Part shown: piece after piece, positions 43,152 through 51,843 of the stretch
Position numbering within the stretch: the first letter of the stretch is position 1
Layout: every line of letters starts with the position of its first letter
From: Beijerinckiaceae bacterium
Lineage (GTDB): Bacteria > Pseudomonadota > Alphaproteobacteria > Rhizobiales > Beijerinckiaceae
DNA: 64,000 nucleotides
Reading direction: 5' to 3'
NCBI GenBank assembly: GCA_947475995.1
Contig: CANJNI010000006.1
Coordinates: forward strand, 62,001 to 126,000
Program-made: the position numbers and the translations under genes
The notes under the pieces: generated by a model
The model's database searches: none
Told to the model about the DNA's origin: nothing
Seen by the model: only the letters and a program-made list of their open reading frames with translations

Positions 43152-45290
43152 TTATTTCGCCAGCGGATCAGGCCGCAACTGGAAGTGCGCTGCGAGCGGC
43201 TTCGTGCCCTTGCCGCCCTCGATCAGCCAGGGCGTGCGGTCTCCATTGGTGGTCCAGAGGCCGCGGCCTTTCCAGCCGGCGTTCGGATCGTCGATCCGCC
43301 CGTCGAAGCCTTTCGCGTAAAAGCCCATCGGGTAAGGCACGCGCAGCACGACCATCTTGCCGTCCTTAAGGGCCACAAGGCCGTCGTTGAGATTGCCGGT
43401 CGACATGGGGACGTTTTCGCCCAGGCCGAATGTGTTGTGCTGATCGACCCAGGTGTAATAGCTCGATTCTGCGCTGTTATCGCCGATCCCCTCGAAGCCG
43501 GGGCCGGGATATTTGTGCAGCGTCCAGCCTTCCGGGCAATGATCGCCGAGCGCCTTCGGACCATTCAGCGGGCCCTTGCATTTGGACCGGTCAAAGGCCC
43601 CCAGATGTCCGCTCGCGAGCGAAACCCAGACGACGCCGTTCTTGTCGATGTCGCCGCCGCGCACGCCAAAGCCGGGCGCGGGGACGTTGTAGACTTCCGC
43701 CAGCGCAGTCTCGGGCGGATTGGAACCCGGATCAAGCCGCACGACCGCACCCGGATTGGAGCGTGACGCGCCCCATATCGAGCCATCCTTCGTGTGCGGC
43801 ATCACCGCATAGAAGCCCGCCACGACGCGCTTGTCCTTTGTCGGATCGACCGGCTGGTTGGGCTCGACATAATCGTCGCGCTTGCCGTTGCCGTTCGTGT
43901 CGAGCACAAGCGCCGTCCAGCCCTGCGCCTTCTGGATATCTCCGGTCTCCTCCAGAAGTTTGGTGTTGATCCAGCCGACAACCTGTCCGCCGCCGCTTGT
44001 CCACAAGGTGTTGTTCGCGTCGTAGCCGAACTGCAAATGGTGCGTGCCGAAGCAGGTCTGAAAGGCCGTGTATTTCTGCGTTTTCGGATCATACATGGTG
44101 ATCCGGCGGGCGGAGGAATCGAGCGGGAACAGCTTCGCGGACGGGTGAGCCGAGCCCTTGCGGCAGAAGTCCGGATTCTCGGGCTTGTGTCCGGTGGCGG
44201 AAAGCCACAGGCGGCCCTTCTCGTCGAACATCGAATTGTGATTGTTGCCGTGCGTATCCCAGATCTTTTCCTCGCCCCAATAGGCCGAGGGCATCAGTGG
44301 ATCTTTCGAGGCTGCGTGACCGGGGCCGAGCGCTTCGGGCGTGCCGGGCTCGTAGGTCATCATGAAGGAACTCTCGGCATTCTTCACGGGATCGAGAGTC
44401 GGAATCCTGTCGGTCGAATATTCGGGCGAGCCGTAGAGCGGGCCATAGCCGTTGACGGTCGGGTTGCGGCGGTCGCTGGAAATCAGGTCGTGCAGATATT
44501 GCTTTTCGTTCATCCAGTCGCGCAACGTAACGACGATATTGCGCTCCTCGCCTTGCGGGCGCTGCGGTTTCGTCTTTGGCAATTCTCCCGCGGCGATCCG
44601 TCGTGTCCAATCGGCAAAATATTTCAGGGGCTCCGCATTCAACTGGCCCGCGACGATGTTGACCATGCTTTCGCCGCCCTGGCCCGACTGGATGCGCCGC
44701 ATCCAGGCGTCCTCGTGCGTCGGCAAGTTGCTGAAGGCAGGCGGGAATGTGCGGGTCGAAAGTTGCCCGAGCTGGTGACAGCCCACGCAACCATTGTTCT
44801 TCATCAGGTTGATCCAGTCGGACTGCTTGATGTTCTTGGGAATATCCCCGGTTCCGCCGAACTGGTCGGCCCCCGGCATCCTGAGCATCGAATACCAGTA
44901 GATCGCGGGATAATAATGCGCCGCTGCGGCTTCACTGGGTGCGGGCTTCGCCGAGATCTGAACGGTCTTGCCGGGCTCGACCTTCTGCTTGTCGGAGTCG
45001 ACAAGTCCATAGCCGCGCGCCCAGACGTCATAGGCGCCCTTGGGAAGATCCGGCAGGACGAAGCGGCCCTGATCGTCCGTGACGACCATCTTGATGTAGC
45101 GCATCGGAAGCCGCGTCTCGGCGATCACCCAGACGCCCGCCTCTGGCCCGTTGGGTCCGCGCACGACGCCGCCGATGTCGTCGGAATCAATGGCAGGCGC
45201 TTCCTGCGCGCGCAGCGAATGACTTGCAGACAGCGCCATTGCGGCGCCCGCAATTGCTCTCATGCTTCGACGGAATCCAGCTTTCTTCAT
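43152..45290 (-). CDS. Exported composite protein: carboxypeptidase-regulatory-like domain, cytochrome c and Vgb-like propeller
   Basis: A protein of 712 residues with a Sec signal (cleavage near 'HSLRAQEAPA'). Residues about 38-110 form a carboxypeptidase-regulatory-like beta-sandwich ('GVVRGPNGPEAGVWVIAETRLP', 'FVLPDLPKGAYDVWARGYG'). A single c-type haem site CVGCH occurs in 'MKNNGCVGCHQLGQ' near residue 168. The remaining ~450 residues show repeated 'GxLWxSxxG/DxxGxVW' type segments, as in virginiamycin-B-lyase-like beta-propellers. It is a periplasmic redox or dehydrogenase-associated protein whose substrate is unknown. It is downstream of the dehydratase operon on the same strand (gap 103 bases). 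Confidence 0.78.
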   Translation of the reverse strand: MKKAGFRRSMRAIAGAAMALSASHSLRAQEAPAIDSDDIGGVVRGPNGPEAGVWVIAETRLPMRYIKMVVTDDQGRFVLPDLPKGAYDVWARGYGLVDSDKQKVEPGKTVQISAKPAPSEAAAAHYYPAIYWYSMLRMPGADQFGGTGDIPKNIKQSDWINLMKNNGCVGCHQLGQLSTRTFPPAFSNLPTHEDAWMRRIQSGQGGESMVNIVAGQLNAEPLKYFADWTRRIAAGELPKTKPQRPQGEERNIVVTLRDWMNEKQYLHDLISSDRRNPTVNGYGPLYGSPEYSTDRIPTLDPVKNAESSFMMTYEPGTPEALGPGHAASKDPLMPSAYWGEEKIWDTHGNNHNSMFDEKGRLWLSATGHKPENPDFCRKGSAHPSAKLFPLDSSARRITMYDPKTQKYTAFQTCFGTHHLQFGYDANNTLWTSGGGQVVGWINTKLLEETGDIQKAQGWTALVLDTNGNGKRDDYVEPNQPVDPTKDKRVVAGFYAVMPHTKDGSIWGASRSNPGAVVRLDPGSNPPETALAEVYNVPAPGFGVRGGDIDKNGVVWVSLASGHLGAFDRSKCKGPLNGPKALGDHCPEGWTLHKYPGPGFEGIGDNSAESSYYTWVDQHNTFGLGENVPMSTGNLNDGLVALKDGKMVVLRVPYPMGFYAKGFDGRIDDPNAGWKGRGLWTTNGDRTPWLIEGGKGTKPLAAHFQLRPDPLAK

Positions 45291-45393
45291 GCGTCTCTCC
45301 CCGTGGCCGATCTTGCAGCCGGTTCCTTAGCTGGAACTTGGCCGCAAGTGTGCCGTTGAAAGAGCGCTCTGGCAAGCGAGGATATTCCGCCGT

Positions 45394-46710
45394 TCAGGCG
45401 TAGATGTTCTTCTTCGCCTTGGAGGGGAGGACGCGCTGTTCGATGAAGTTGCTGACGAGCGCCCGCATTTTCTGCTCGTCCCATGTGTTTCCGTCTACGG
45501 CGTCCACCGGGAAGTCGAGCACCGGAATGCCGGCCTCCTCAAGAGCCTGATTGACTGTCTTGACGCCCCACCAGCCGGCGATGGACAGGCCGCCGTCGAC
45601 GCGATGCGTGCGGGCTTCCTCGATCGCCCATGCGCTGCCGAGCCCCGGAATGTGCATCTGTTCCGACATGGTGACATAGCGGCTGGCGAGGGCGCGGATC
45701 GGGTCGCGGCCGCCGTAACGGATGTAGCCATCGCTGGCGATGGACAGATAATTGGAGCGCACGAAGACCGCGCCGTACTTCTCTTCGAATTCGGTGAAGA
45801 AATCGAGGTTCTGCCAGAGGCCCTGTCCGACATACATCAGCCGGATCTGCTCGTTGGGGCAGGCCCACATCTGGTTGTCGGCGCGGTGCTTGATCTCGTC
45901 GCGGAAAGCGCGCGCCTGCTGGTAAGCCCATTCGGTGCCGCGATGCCACTGGATGCCCATCACCTGTCCCATCACTTCGCCAAGTCGTGCGGGAAGCTTC
46001 GGGGCGGTCTCGATGATGGTGCGGATTTCATGGAAGTACTCTTCCTGCGCGTTCACCCGATTGATGATCTCGCGCAGGCGGTCGTAATCGAGTTTCTTGC
46101 CCGCGACCTTTTCGGCGGCCGCGATGAGATCCTGATATTGGGCGGCGAGCGCGTCGATGCGATAGTCGCCGTCGAGATCTTCCCACTGCCAGCGCGACAT
46201 TTTCCACCACTCGGGCGTGGGACGGTCCAGCACCGGCTGTTCGATGGGAATGAAGGGCGCGCCCGAAATCGCCGACATGACCTCGGCGCTGCGCTCATTG
46301 ATCGAGGTGCAGAGCAGCGAAGGCATCGGCAGGCCGCCCCACGGCTTGTCGGGATTTTCCTCGTCGAGCATCACCGCGAGAGTGAGCGCCGCATAGCGAC
46401 TGAGATTGCGATGGTAGCCGCACTTGTCGAGAAAGTTCGAATAATAGCCCGACTGACGTTTGGCGGCCACGAGGCCCGAATACCAGACGTCCGTGATGAA
46501 CGGGATGTCGAGCGCTTCGAGAATTTCGTGCGGCACGAGTGCGCCCACAACCGCATAGGGCTGGCCGCCCTGGAACACGTCCTTGCGCAGGCCCTCGAAC
46601 CATTCGCGCTGATAGGCCCGCAAGGTATGGCTCACCTTGAGTTGCGTGAGCGATTCATGTTTGCGCTTTGCTTCTTCACGGGCCTTGGCGGCGTCAGTGG
46701 GAGCGCTCAT
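45394..46710 (-). CDS. 2-hydroxyacyl-CoA dehydratase/benzoyl-CoA reductase family subunit
   Basis: A protein of 438 residues of the HgdB/BcrB-type D-component family: 'YAVVGALVPHEILEALDIPFITDVWYSGLVA', 'NFLDKCGYHRNLSRYAAL', 'MPSLLCTSINERSAEVMSAISGAPFIPIEQP'. Only three cysteines are present (C97, C134, C284), of which C97 aligns with the usual first cluster ligand, while the usual 'TxxCD' position reads NERS. The enzymes normally carry [4Fe-4S] clusters and need an ATP-dependent activator, which is not in the window. The start at 46710 overlaps the upstream subunit by four bases (ATGA), so the frame open to 46944 is not used. Confidence 0.82.
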   Translation of the reverse strand: MSAPTDAAKAREEAKRKHESLTQLKVSHTLRAYQREWFEGLRKDVFQGGQPYAVVGALVPHEILEALDIPFITDVWYSGLVAAKRQSGYYSNFLDKCGYHRNLSRYAALTLAVMLDEENPDKPWGGLPMPSLLCTSINERSAEVMSAISGAPFIPIEQPVLDRPTPEWWKMSRWQWEDLDGDYRIDALAAQYQDLIAAAEKVAGKKLDYDRLREIINRVNAQEEYFHEIRTIIETAPKLPARLGEVMGQVMGIQWHRGTEWAYQQARAFRDEIKHRADNQMWACPNEQIRLMYVGQGLWQNLDFFTEFEEKYGAVFVRSNYLSIASDGYIRYGGRDPIRALASRYVTMSEQMHIPGLGSAWAIEEARTHRVDGGLSIAGWWGVKTVNQALEEAGIPVLDFPVDAVDGNTWDEQKMRALVSNFIEQRVLPSKAKKNIYA

Positions 46711-47861
46711 CGGGCGGCCTCCTTGCGGCCGGGGATGCCGGCAAAAAACGGTTCGAGTTCGGATGCGATGGCAGAGCGGCCCTTGTCGCGCAGGGCGTCG
46801 TGGAACAGGAGCTGGACCGGCTTGCCCATGTCGCGGAAGGTCTTCGCAAGGCGCGGCGTGTCCCAGCCGAGCATACGGTCGCTGGGGGGGATGTACATGA
46901 CGATGGCGTCGATATCGCTGCGCGCAGCTTGCTCCATCATCCATGTCTCGCGCGCGGCGGGCGGCCAGACGCCGGTTGTCGGCACGTCGCTCCAGTATTT
47001 GTCGAGGATGGCCTGCAGCGGATCGAGCTTCGTTGAAATGTCGTCGCCTGCGGCGCGTGCGCCCCAGGTGTCATCCTCGGCCACCACATTGGCTCCGGCC
47101 GCTTCGATCAATTGATGGACGTTGGTGTGGCCGAGCGGCTCGGCGGTGATGAGCAGCACATTGTGTCGCGCCGAAAGGGCGGGGCCGGCGGCTGCTTCGG
47201 AGATGAAGGATGCGAGCGCCTGCGCATAAGACTGCGGGTCCATGAAGTAACCTGCGCCGATGGCCTGCATGGCTTCGACGCCGCCGACCGTCCCGGTGGC
47301 GCGCAGATTGCCGAGCCGGCGCTGCAAGGCGCGCGTGCTGTTCGTCGTCTCGATGGCGGCCACCAGCGCGGCGTCGTCGACCTTTGCGGCGATGCGTCCG
47401 ATGCGTTTCACGAGATCGCGGATACGGTCCTCGTTATAGACGCGCACGGCTTCGCGCTGGCTTTGCATCAGATCGTAGATGGCAAAGGGCGGCATTTTCG
47501 GCGCGCGGCCGAGACGATAGATTTCCTTCAGGAAATAATAGAGCTTGTCGTAGGGGCGCGAGAGCACGAGCAGATCGAGAAACTCGAAATCTCCGTCCAC
47601 ACCAGCCTCGAACAAGGTTCGTGTTTCGGGCGGCAGCTCAGGATCGACATAGATGTCGGCGACCGGCGTCTTGCGGTCGAGATCGGCGGTGATCAAGATC
47701 GGCACTGCGCCCGCAGCCATGATGAGTTCCGTCGGGACCGTGTGGCCAATGCGGCCGATCACCTTGCGCCCTGCGGCGTGAGCGGCACGCGCGGCTTCCT
47801 GCCGATGCGCATAATGGTGCGCGAGCGTCTGGAACGCCGCTCCGCGTTGAGGTTTTTGCAT
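46707..47861 (-). CDS. 2-hydroxyacyl-CoA dehydratase family subunit lacking cysteines
   Basis: A protein of 384 residues from the same family as the 45394 product: 'RKVIGRIGHTVPTELIMAAGAVPILITADL', 'FEFLDLLVLSRPYDKLYYFLKEIYR', and 'HNVLLITAEPLGHTNVHQLIEAAGANVVAEDD'. No Cys is found anywhere in the protein, so it cannot ligate an iron-sulfur cluster; the expected CD motif reads RPYD. It may be a purely structural or substrate-binding partner. Its start overlaps the stop of the CoA-transferase gene (TAATG), and its end overlaps the next subunit by four bases, so the three products are probably made in equal amounts. Confidence 0.8.
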   Translation of the reverse strand: MQKPQRGAAFQTLAHHYAHRQEAARAAHAAGRKVIGRIGHTVPTELIMAAGAVPILITADLDRKTPVADIYVDPELPPETRTLFEAGVDGDFEFLDLLVLSRPYDKLYYFLKEIYRLGRAPKMPPFAIYDLMQSQREAVRVYNEDRIRDLVKRIGRIAAKVDDAALVAAIETTNSTRALQRRLGNLRATGTVGGVEAMQAIGAGYFMDPQSYAQALASFISEAAAGPALSARHNVLLITAEPLGHTNVHQLIEAAGANVVAEDDTWGARAAGDDISTKLDPLQAILDKYWSDVPTTGVWPPAARETWMMEQAARSDIDAIVMYIPPSDRMLGWDTPRLAKTFRDMGKPVQLLFHDALRDKGRSAIASELEPFFAGIPGRKEAAR

Positions 47862-49042
47862 TAGACCACTCCAGCCGCTTTCAGGCGTTCTGTTTCATCT
47901 GCGCTGTAGCCGAGTTCGGCCAGCACTTCATTCGTATGTTCGCCGAGTTCGGGCAGGCGCTTTTCGAGAGCGGGACCATCGGCATCGGCCACGAAGCCCG
48001 CGTTCATCAGACGCATGGCCTTGCCATCGGCGGTGGCGCTGTCCTGCAACATGCGTCGCTCGCGCAGGGATGGCATGGACAGAAGTTCGCCGGATGTGCG
48101 GACTTTTGCGGCGGGCGCGCCGGCCTCCATCAAGGCCCTTTCGAGATCGCTCGCCTTCAGCGGCGCGATGCGGCGCGACAGTTCGGCGCGCAATTCATCC
48201 TTGTTGGCGAGACGCGACGCGGGCTTTTCATAGCGCGGGTCCTTGATCAGTTCGGGAGCGCCGAGCACGCCGCACAGGGCTTCCCAATGGTTCTGGAAAT
48301 TGCCGCTGAGCCACAGCCATCCATCGGTGGTGCGGAAAGGTCCGACCGTGGGGCGATCCTGCACGATCGGTTGCGTCGCCTTGATGCGGTCGCCGCTGAT
48401 CATTTGGCGCACGAGGCCGGGCCCCATGAGGACGAGCGTTGCGTCCAGCATGGCGACGTCGAGATGCTGCCCCTCGCCGGTGCGTTCGCGTCGGATGAGC
48501 GCCTGGAGGATCGCCGAATAAGCCACGAAGCCACTGAAACAATCGATGCTGAAGCCGCGACCCTGCGAGGGAATGTCGTTGTCTTCGCCGCTCCACGCCA
48601 TCCCGGTCATGGCCTGAATGGTATGGTCATAGGCGGGCCATCTGGCCATCTCGCCGCCCTGTCCGAAGCCGGTGATGCTGCAGGTGATGAGGCGCGGATT
48701 CAGCGCGCGCAGATCCTCATGGCCGAGGCCTATTTCGGTGAGCGCGCCGGGGCGCTGGTTCTCCACCATGACGTCGGCCGTCATCGCGAGTGCGCGCACG
48801 ATGGACTGGCCTTCGGGGCTCTTGAGATTGACGGTGATGGAGCGCTTGCCGGCATTCACCGCCGCAAAGGCAGATCCGACATTCCAGCCCGGCTCCTTGA
48901 TGAATTCGCGGAAATCATCGCCGATGCCGGGACGCTCGACCTTGACGACGTCCGCGCCCAGAAGGCCCAGATGGTAGGTGCAGAAAGGCCCGGCGAGCGC
49001 ATGGGTCAGATCGAGAATTCGCAGGCCTTCGAGCGCCTTCAT
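47861..49042 (-). CDS. CaiB/BaiF-family (type III) CoA-transferase
   Basis: A protein of 393 residues with class III CoA-transferase motifs: 'LEGLRILDLTHALAGPFCTYHLGLLGADVVKVERPGIGDDFR' near the N terminus, 'RSITVNLKSPEGQSIVRAL', 'DVMVENQRPGALTEIGLG', and the catalytic Asp in 'HLDVAMLDATLV'. These enzymes move CoA between carboxylic acids, for example activating a 2-hydroxy acid before dehydration. It is the first gene of the overlapping operon with two dehydratase-family subunits, which fits that use. It lies just downstream of the iron-type ABC importer genes on the same strand. Confidence 0.92.
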   Translation of the reverse strand: MKALEGLRILDLTHALAGPFCTYHLGLLGADVVKVERPGIGDDFREFIKEPGWNVGSAFAAVNAGKRSITVNLKSPEGQSIVRALAMTADVMVENQRPGALTEIGLGHEDLRALNPRLITCSITGFGQGGEMARWPAYDHTIQAMTGMAWSGEDNDIPSQGRGFSIDCFSGFVAYSAILQALIRRERTGEGQHLDVAMLDATLVLMGPGLVRQMISGDRIKATQPIVQDRPTVGPFRTTDGWLWLSGNFQNHWEALCGVLGAPELIKDPRYEKPASRLANKDELRAELSRRIAPLKASDLERALMEAGAPAAKVRTSGELLSMPSLRERRMLQDSATADGKAMRLMNAGFVADADGPALEKRLPELGEHTNEVLAELGYSADETERLKAAGVV

Positions 49043-49100
49043 GTCTTTTTAATTCCCCGAATGGTGTGCGCCGCCGCTGATGCGCGGCGGCGCTTCTTGA

Positions 49101-50120
49101 TCAGTTGGCGCCGAGCAATTGCACGAGGCCGGGGATTTTTTCCTTGATGGTCCGGAAGTCGGGCGTCGCCATCTGGGGGAGCGGCAGCGTGCCGGGCACA
49201 CCGTTGATCGGCGAGAAACCGTCCTTGTTAAGCACGGCCTGCCCGTCGACGCTCAGCGTAAAGGCGGCGAGCAACCTGGCGATATTCGGATGCGGGGCCT
49301 TCTGCATGATCATCATGCTGGTGTCGGAAGAGATCGTCGGCTGCGGGAAAATCTCGCCGATCGGCGCGCCCTTATCGAGCAGACCCACGACGACCTGATG
49401 GATGCCGGGCGCGTAGATTGCCTTTGCGCCGGCCGCAATCTGCTGAATGCCCGGAACCGCGCTCGGCGAGAGCGTCGCGTTCTGGCCGAGCGCCTTGATG
49501 AAGCCCTCCCCATAGGTGTCGCGCATCAGCACATGCCAGAGGGCAGGCGAGCCGCCGACGCGCGGGTCGATGGTCAGCACGCGGCCCTTCCACTTCGGGT
49601 CGATCAGGTCCTGCCACGTCTTCGGCGGGTCCTTGATCTGGTCCTTGTTGTAGATCAGCGAATAGGGAATGTGCGAAACGATCACCGAGAACGGCGTCTT
49701 CACATGCGCATAGGGAGCCAGACCCGGCACGATATCGATGGAGGCGAACATGCCCTTGGCGTGCATCTGCTCCTGCAGCAACTTATCGGTGTCCAGGACG
49801 ACATCCGCGACCGGGCTGCCGCTTTCGTGCTCGGAAAGAAGACGTTGGCCGAGCGCGCCGGAGATGAGGCGCGTCACCTCCAGTTCGATGCCGTACTTTT
49901 CCTTGAACTTGGCCACGAAGGCCTGAATGATCGCCGGATCGGTGACGGCATAGAGCGAGCCCTTGCCTTCCTTCTTGGCGGCCTCGATCAACGCCGCGTC
50001 GACCTGCTGGGCGGAGGCGATGGAGGGCAGCATGGCGGCGGCCATTGCCGCACCCGCAACCTGCTTGATGAATTTCCGGCGCGTCGTCCGGCCTTTTAGC
50101 ATTCTGGTCATCTGTTTCAT
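49101..50120 (-). CDS. ABC extracellular solute-binding protein, Fbp/Afu type, Tat-exported
   Basis: A protein of 339 residues with a twin-arginine signal ('RTTRRKFIKQVAGAAMAAAM', cleavage near 'SIASAQ'). The mature part matches type-2 periplasmic binding proteins of the iron/2-aminoethylphosphonate/polyamine branch: 'EGKGSLYAVTDPAIIQAFVAKFKEKYGIELEV', 'SGSPVADVVLDTDKLLQEQ' and 'INGVPGTLPLPQM'. Tyr residues for ferric binding are not clearly placed, so an organic ligand is equally possible. It forms a full importer with the permease (51843) and ATPase (52997). Confidence 0.88.
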   Translation of the reverse strand: MKQMTRMLKGRTTRRKFIKQVAGAAMAAAMLPSIASAQQVDAALIEAAKKEGKGSLYAVTDPAIIQAFVAKFKEKYGIELEVTRLISGALGQRLLSEHESGSPVADVVLDTDKLLQEQMHAKGMFASIDIVPGLAPYAHVKTPFSVIVSHIPYSLIYNKDQIKDPPKTWQDLIDPKWKGRVLTIDPRVGGSPALWHVLMRDTYGEGFIKALGQNATLSPSAVPGIQQIAAGAKAIYAPGIHQVVVGLLDKGAPIGEIFPQPTISSDTSMMIMQKAPHPNIARLLAAFTLSVDGQAVLNKDGFSPINGVPGTLPLPQMATPDFRTIKEKIPGLVQLLGAN

Positions 50121-50145
50121 CCCCTTCCTGTTATGGCGGTCCCGA

Positions 50146-51843
50146 TCAGCTCATTCTTGCAGAGTATCGCGAAAAGAAAAGCATGATGGCGACGCCGACG
50201 GACGTTACCGCCGTCACCACGATCGACATGGCGGCAAGCTGCGGAAACGATCCGAAAACCCACAGTTCCGTCATGACGCGGCCGATGACCGGATTGCGGG
50301 CTCCGCCCAGCAGGCTCGACGCAGTGACTTCGCCTGCCGTGTGAATGAAAACGATGATCCAGCCCGCCACCAGCCCCGGAACCGAAAGCGGCAGAAGCAC
50401 GCGCCAGAATGTGCGGCCGGGTCCTGCGCCGGCGATCCGGGAGGCTTCGGACAGGTCGATCCCGATGCCGGACGCAGCCGCCGCCGCCGCACGCGCCGCG
50501 AAGGGCAGGGCCATCGCCAGATAAGCGAGGAAGAGGATCGTCAATGTGCCGTAGAACTGGAAAGGTTTGGGGGTGAAGGTGATCAGGAACGCGATGCCGA
50601 TCACCGTATGCGGCAAGGTTGCCGGAAGGCTCATCACGATATCGGCCCAGCGGCTGCTCGCGCCTTTCTGCTGGCGGGCCTGCAAGGTCACCAGCGCGGC
50701 GATCAGCACCGCCACCGTCGCGACGGCCGCTCCCAGTGAAAAGCTGGTGACGAAGGCGCGGCTTGTGGGTCCGTTTTCGAACAGCACGAAGCGATAATTG
50801 GCGAGACTGAGCTGGTTCCAGCGCACGATCGGCGTCCAGAAGGATTGCAGCGAGACCAGAATGAGCCCCAGCACCGGCAGGACGGACGTCGAGACCAGAT
50901 AGGCGATTGCGAGAATTTTCGCCGGGATGCGCAAACGTCCCAGTCTTATGCGACCGGCGCGCGCGCCGCGTCCGCCTGTCACCGCATTGCGGTCTCCCGG
51001 CGCCAGATAGCGCTGCGCCAGAAGCAGCGATTGCACGACCGCCACCATGGCGGCGCTCAGCAGAAGTCCGGCTGCGGTCTGCGGCGGGAATTGCTCGAAG
51101 AGCCGATAGATATAGACCGAAATCACATCCATGCGGGCCGCCGTGCCGAGCACGATCGGCACCGAGAACAGCCCGATGCCGGCGATGATCGCCAGCAGCG
51201 ACGCCGACGCAATGGCCGGGCGTATGGCGGGCAGCGTTACTCGCAACATGGTGCGAACAGGAGGAGCGCCGCTGACGCGCGAGGCTTCCTCCAGAGCGGA
51301 ATCGAGTCCGCGCAGGGCCGCCGAAACGACGAGATAGACGTAGGGCGTCAGATAGAGGCCCGTGATGGCCATGAGGCCGGCGGGCGTATAGATGTTCAGC
51401 GGGCCGGTGAAGGACTCGACGCCCACCAGCCCCAGCAGCCAGCGCAGAAAGCTGTTGCCGAATCCGACATTCGGATCGAGCAGGATCGCCCAGCCGATGA
51501 CTCCCGCGATGGGCGGCACGATCATCGGCGCGAGCGGCAGCAGTTCGCCGGCAGCTCCCAGATCGCCGTCCGTGCGCTCATTGATGAAGGCCAGCAGGGA
51601 GCCGATGATGGTCGCGATAAAGGCTCCGCCCATCACGATGATGGCGGTGTTGAACATCACGCGGCCTAGCGCCCCGGAGGCAAAGGCCGCAGTGAGTTCC
51701 TTCAGGCCTGCGGGCGCTTCGCCGATCGTGCGCCAGATGGTCACCCCGAACGGAAAGATCAGAAAAACCGCGACGAGCGCCACAACGCCCATCACGAGGG
51801 GCGCGAAAAGCGGCTTGCGCCGGACTGGGCGGGAGGCGCTCAT
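50146..51843 (-). CDS. ABC transporter permease, fused two-domain Fbp/Afu type
   Basis: A protein of 565 residues with about twelve membrane segments in two similar halves, each with an EAA loop ('ALEEASRVSGAPPVRTMLRVTLPAIRPAI' and 'DLSEASRIAGAGPGRTFWRVLLPLSVPGL'). This is the single-chain permease layout of FbpB/AfuB importers. The start at 51843 shares one base with the ATPase stop (TAATG), so the frame open upstream to 52167 is not used. Binding-protein gene follows after 25 bases. Confidence 0.92.
   Translation of the reverse strand: MSASRPVRRKPLFAPLVMGVVALVAVFLIFPFGVTIWRTIGEAPAGLKELTAAFASGALGRVMFNTAIIVMGGAFIATIIGSLLAFINERTDGDLGAAGELLPLAPMIVPPIAGVIGWAILLDPNVGFGNSFLRWLLGLVGVESFTGPLNIYTPAGLMAITGLYLTPYVYLVVSAALRGLDSALEEASRVSGAPPVRTMLRVTLPAIRPAIASASLLAIIAGIGLFSVPIVLGTAARMDVISVYIYRLFEQFPPQTAAGLLLSAAMVAVVQSLLLAQRYLAPGDRNAVTGGRGARAGRIRLGRLRIPAKILAIAYLVSTSVLPVLGLILVSLQSFWTPIVRWNQLSLANYRFVLFENGPTSRAFVTSFSLGAAVATVAVLIAALVTLQARQQKGASSRWADIVMSLPATLPHTVIGIAFLITFTPKPFQFYGTLTILFLAYLAMALPFAARAAAAAASGIGIDLSEASRIAGAGPGRTFWRVLLPLSVPGLVAGWIIVFIHTAGEVTASSLLGGARNPVIGRVMTELWVFGSFPQLAAMSIVVTAVTSVGVAIMLFFSRYSARMS

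Noticed and set aside
43794..49147. Three long plus-strand open frames (43794-45359, 45604-47115, 47936-49147).
   Set aside because: All lie antisense to well-supported minus-strand genes of the cytochrome, dehydratase and CoA-transferase cluster.
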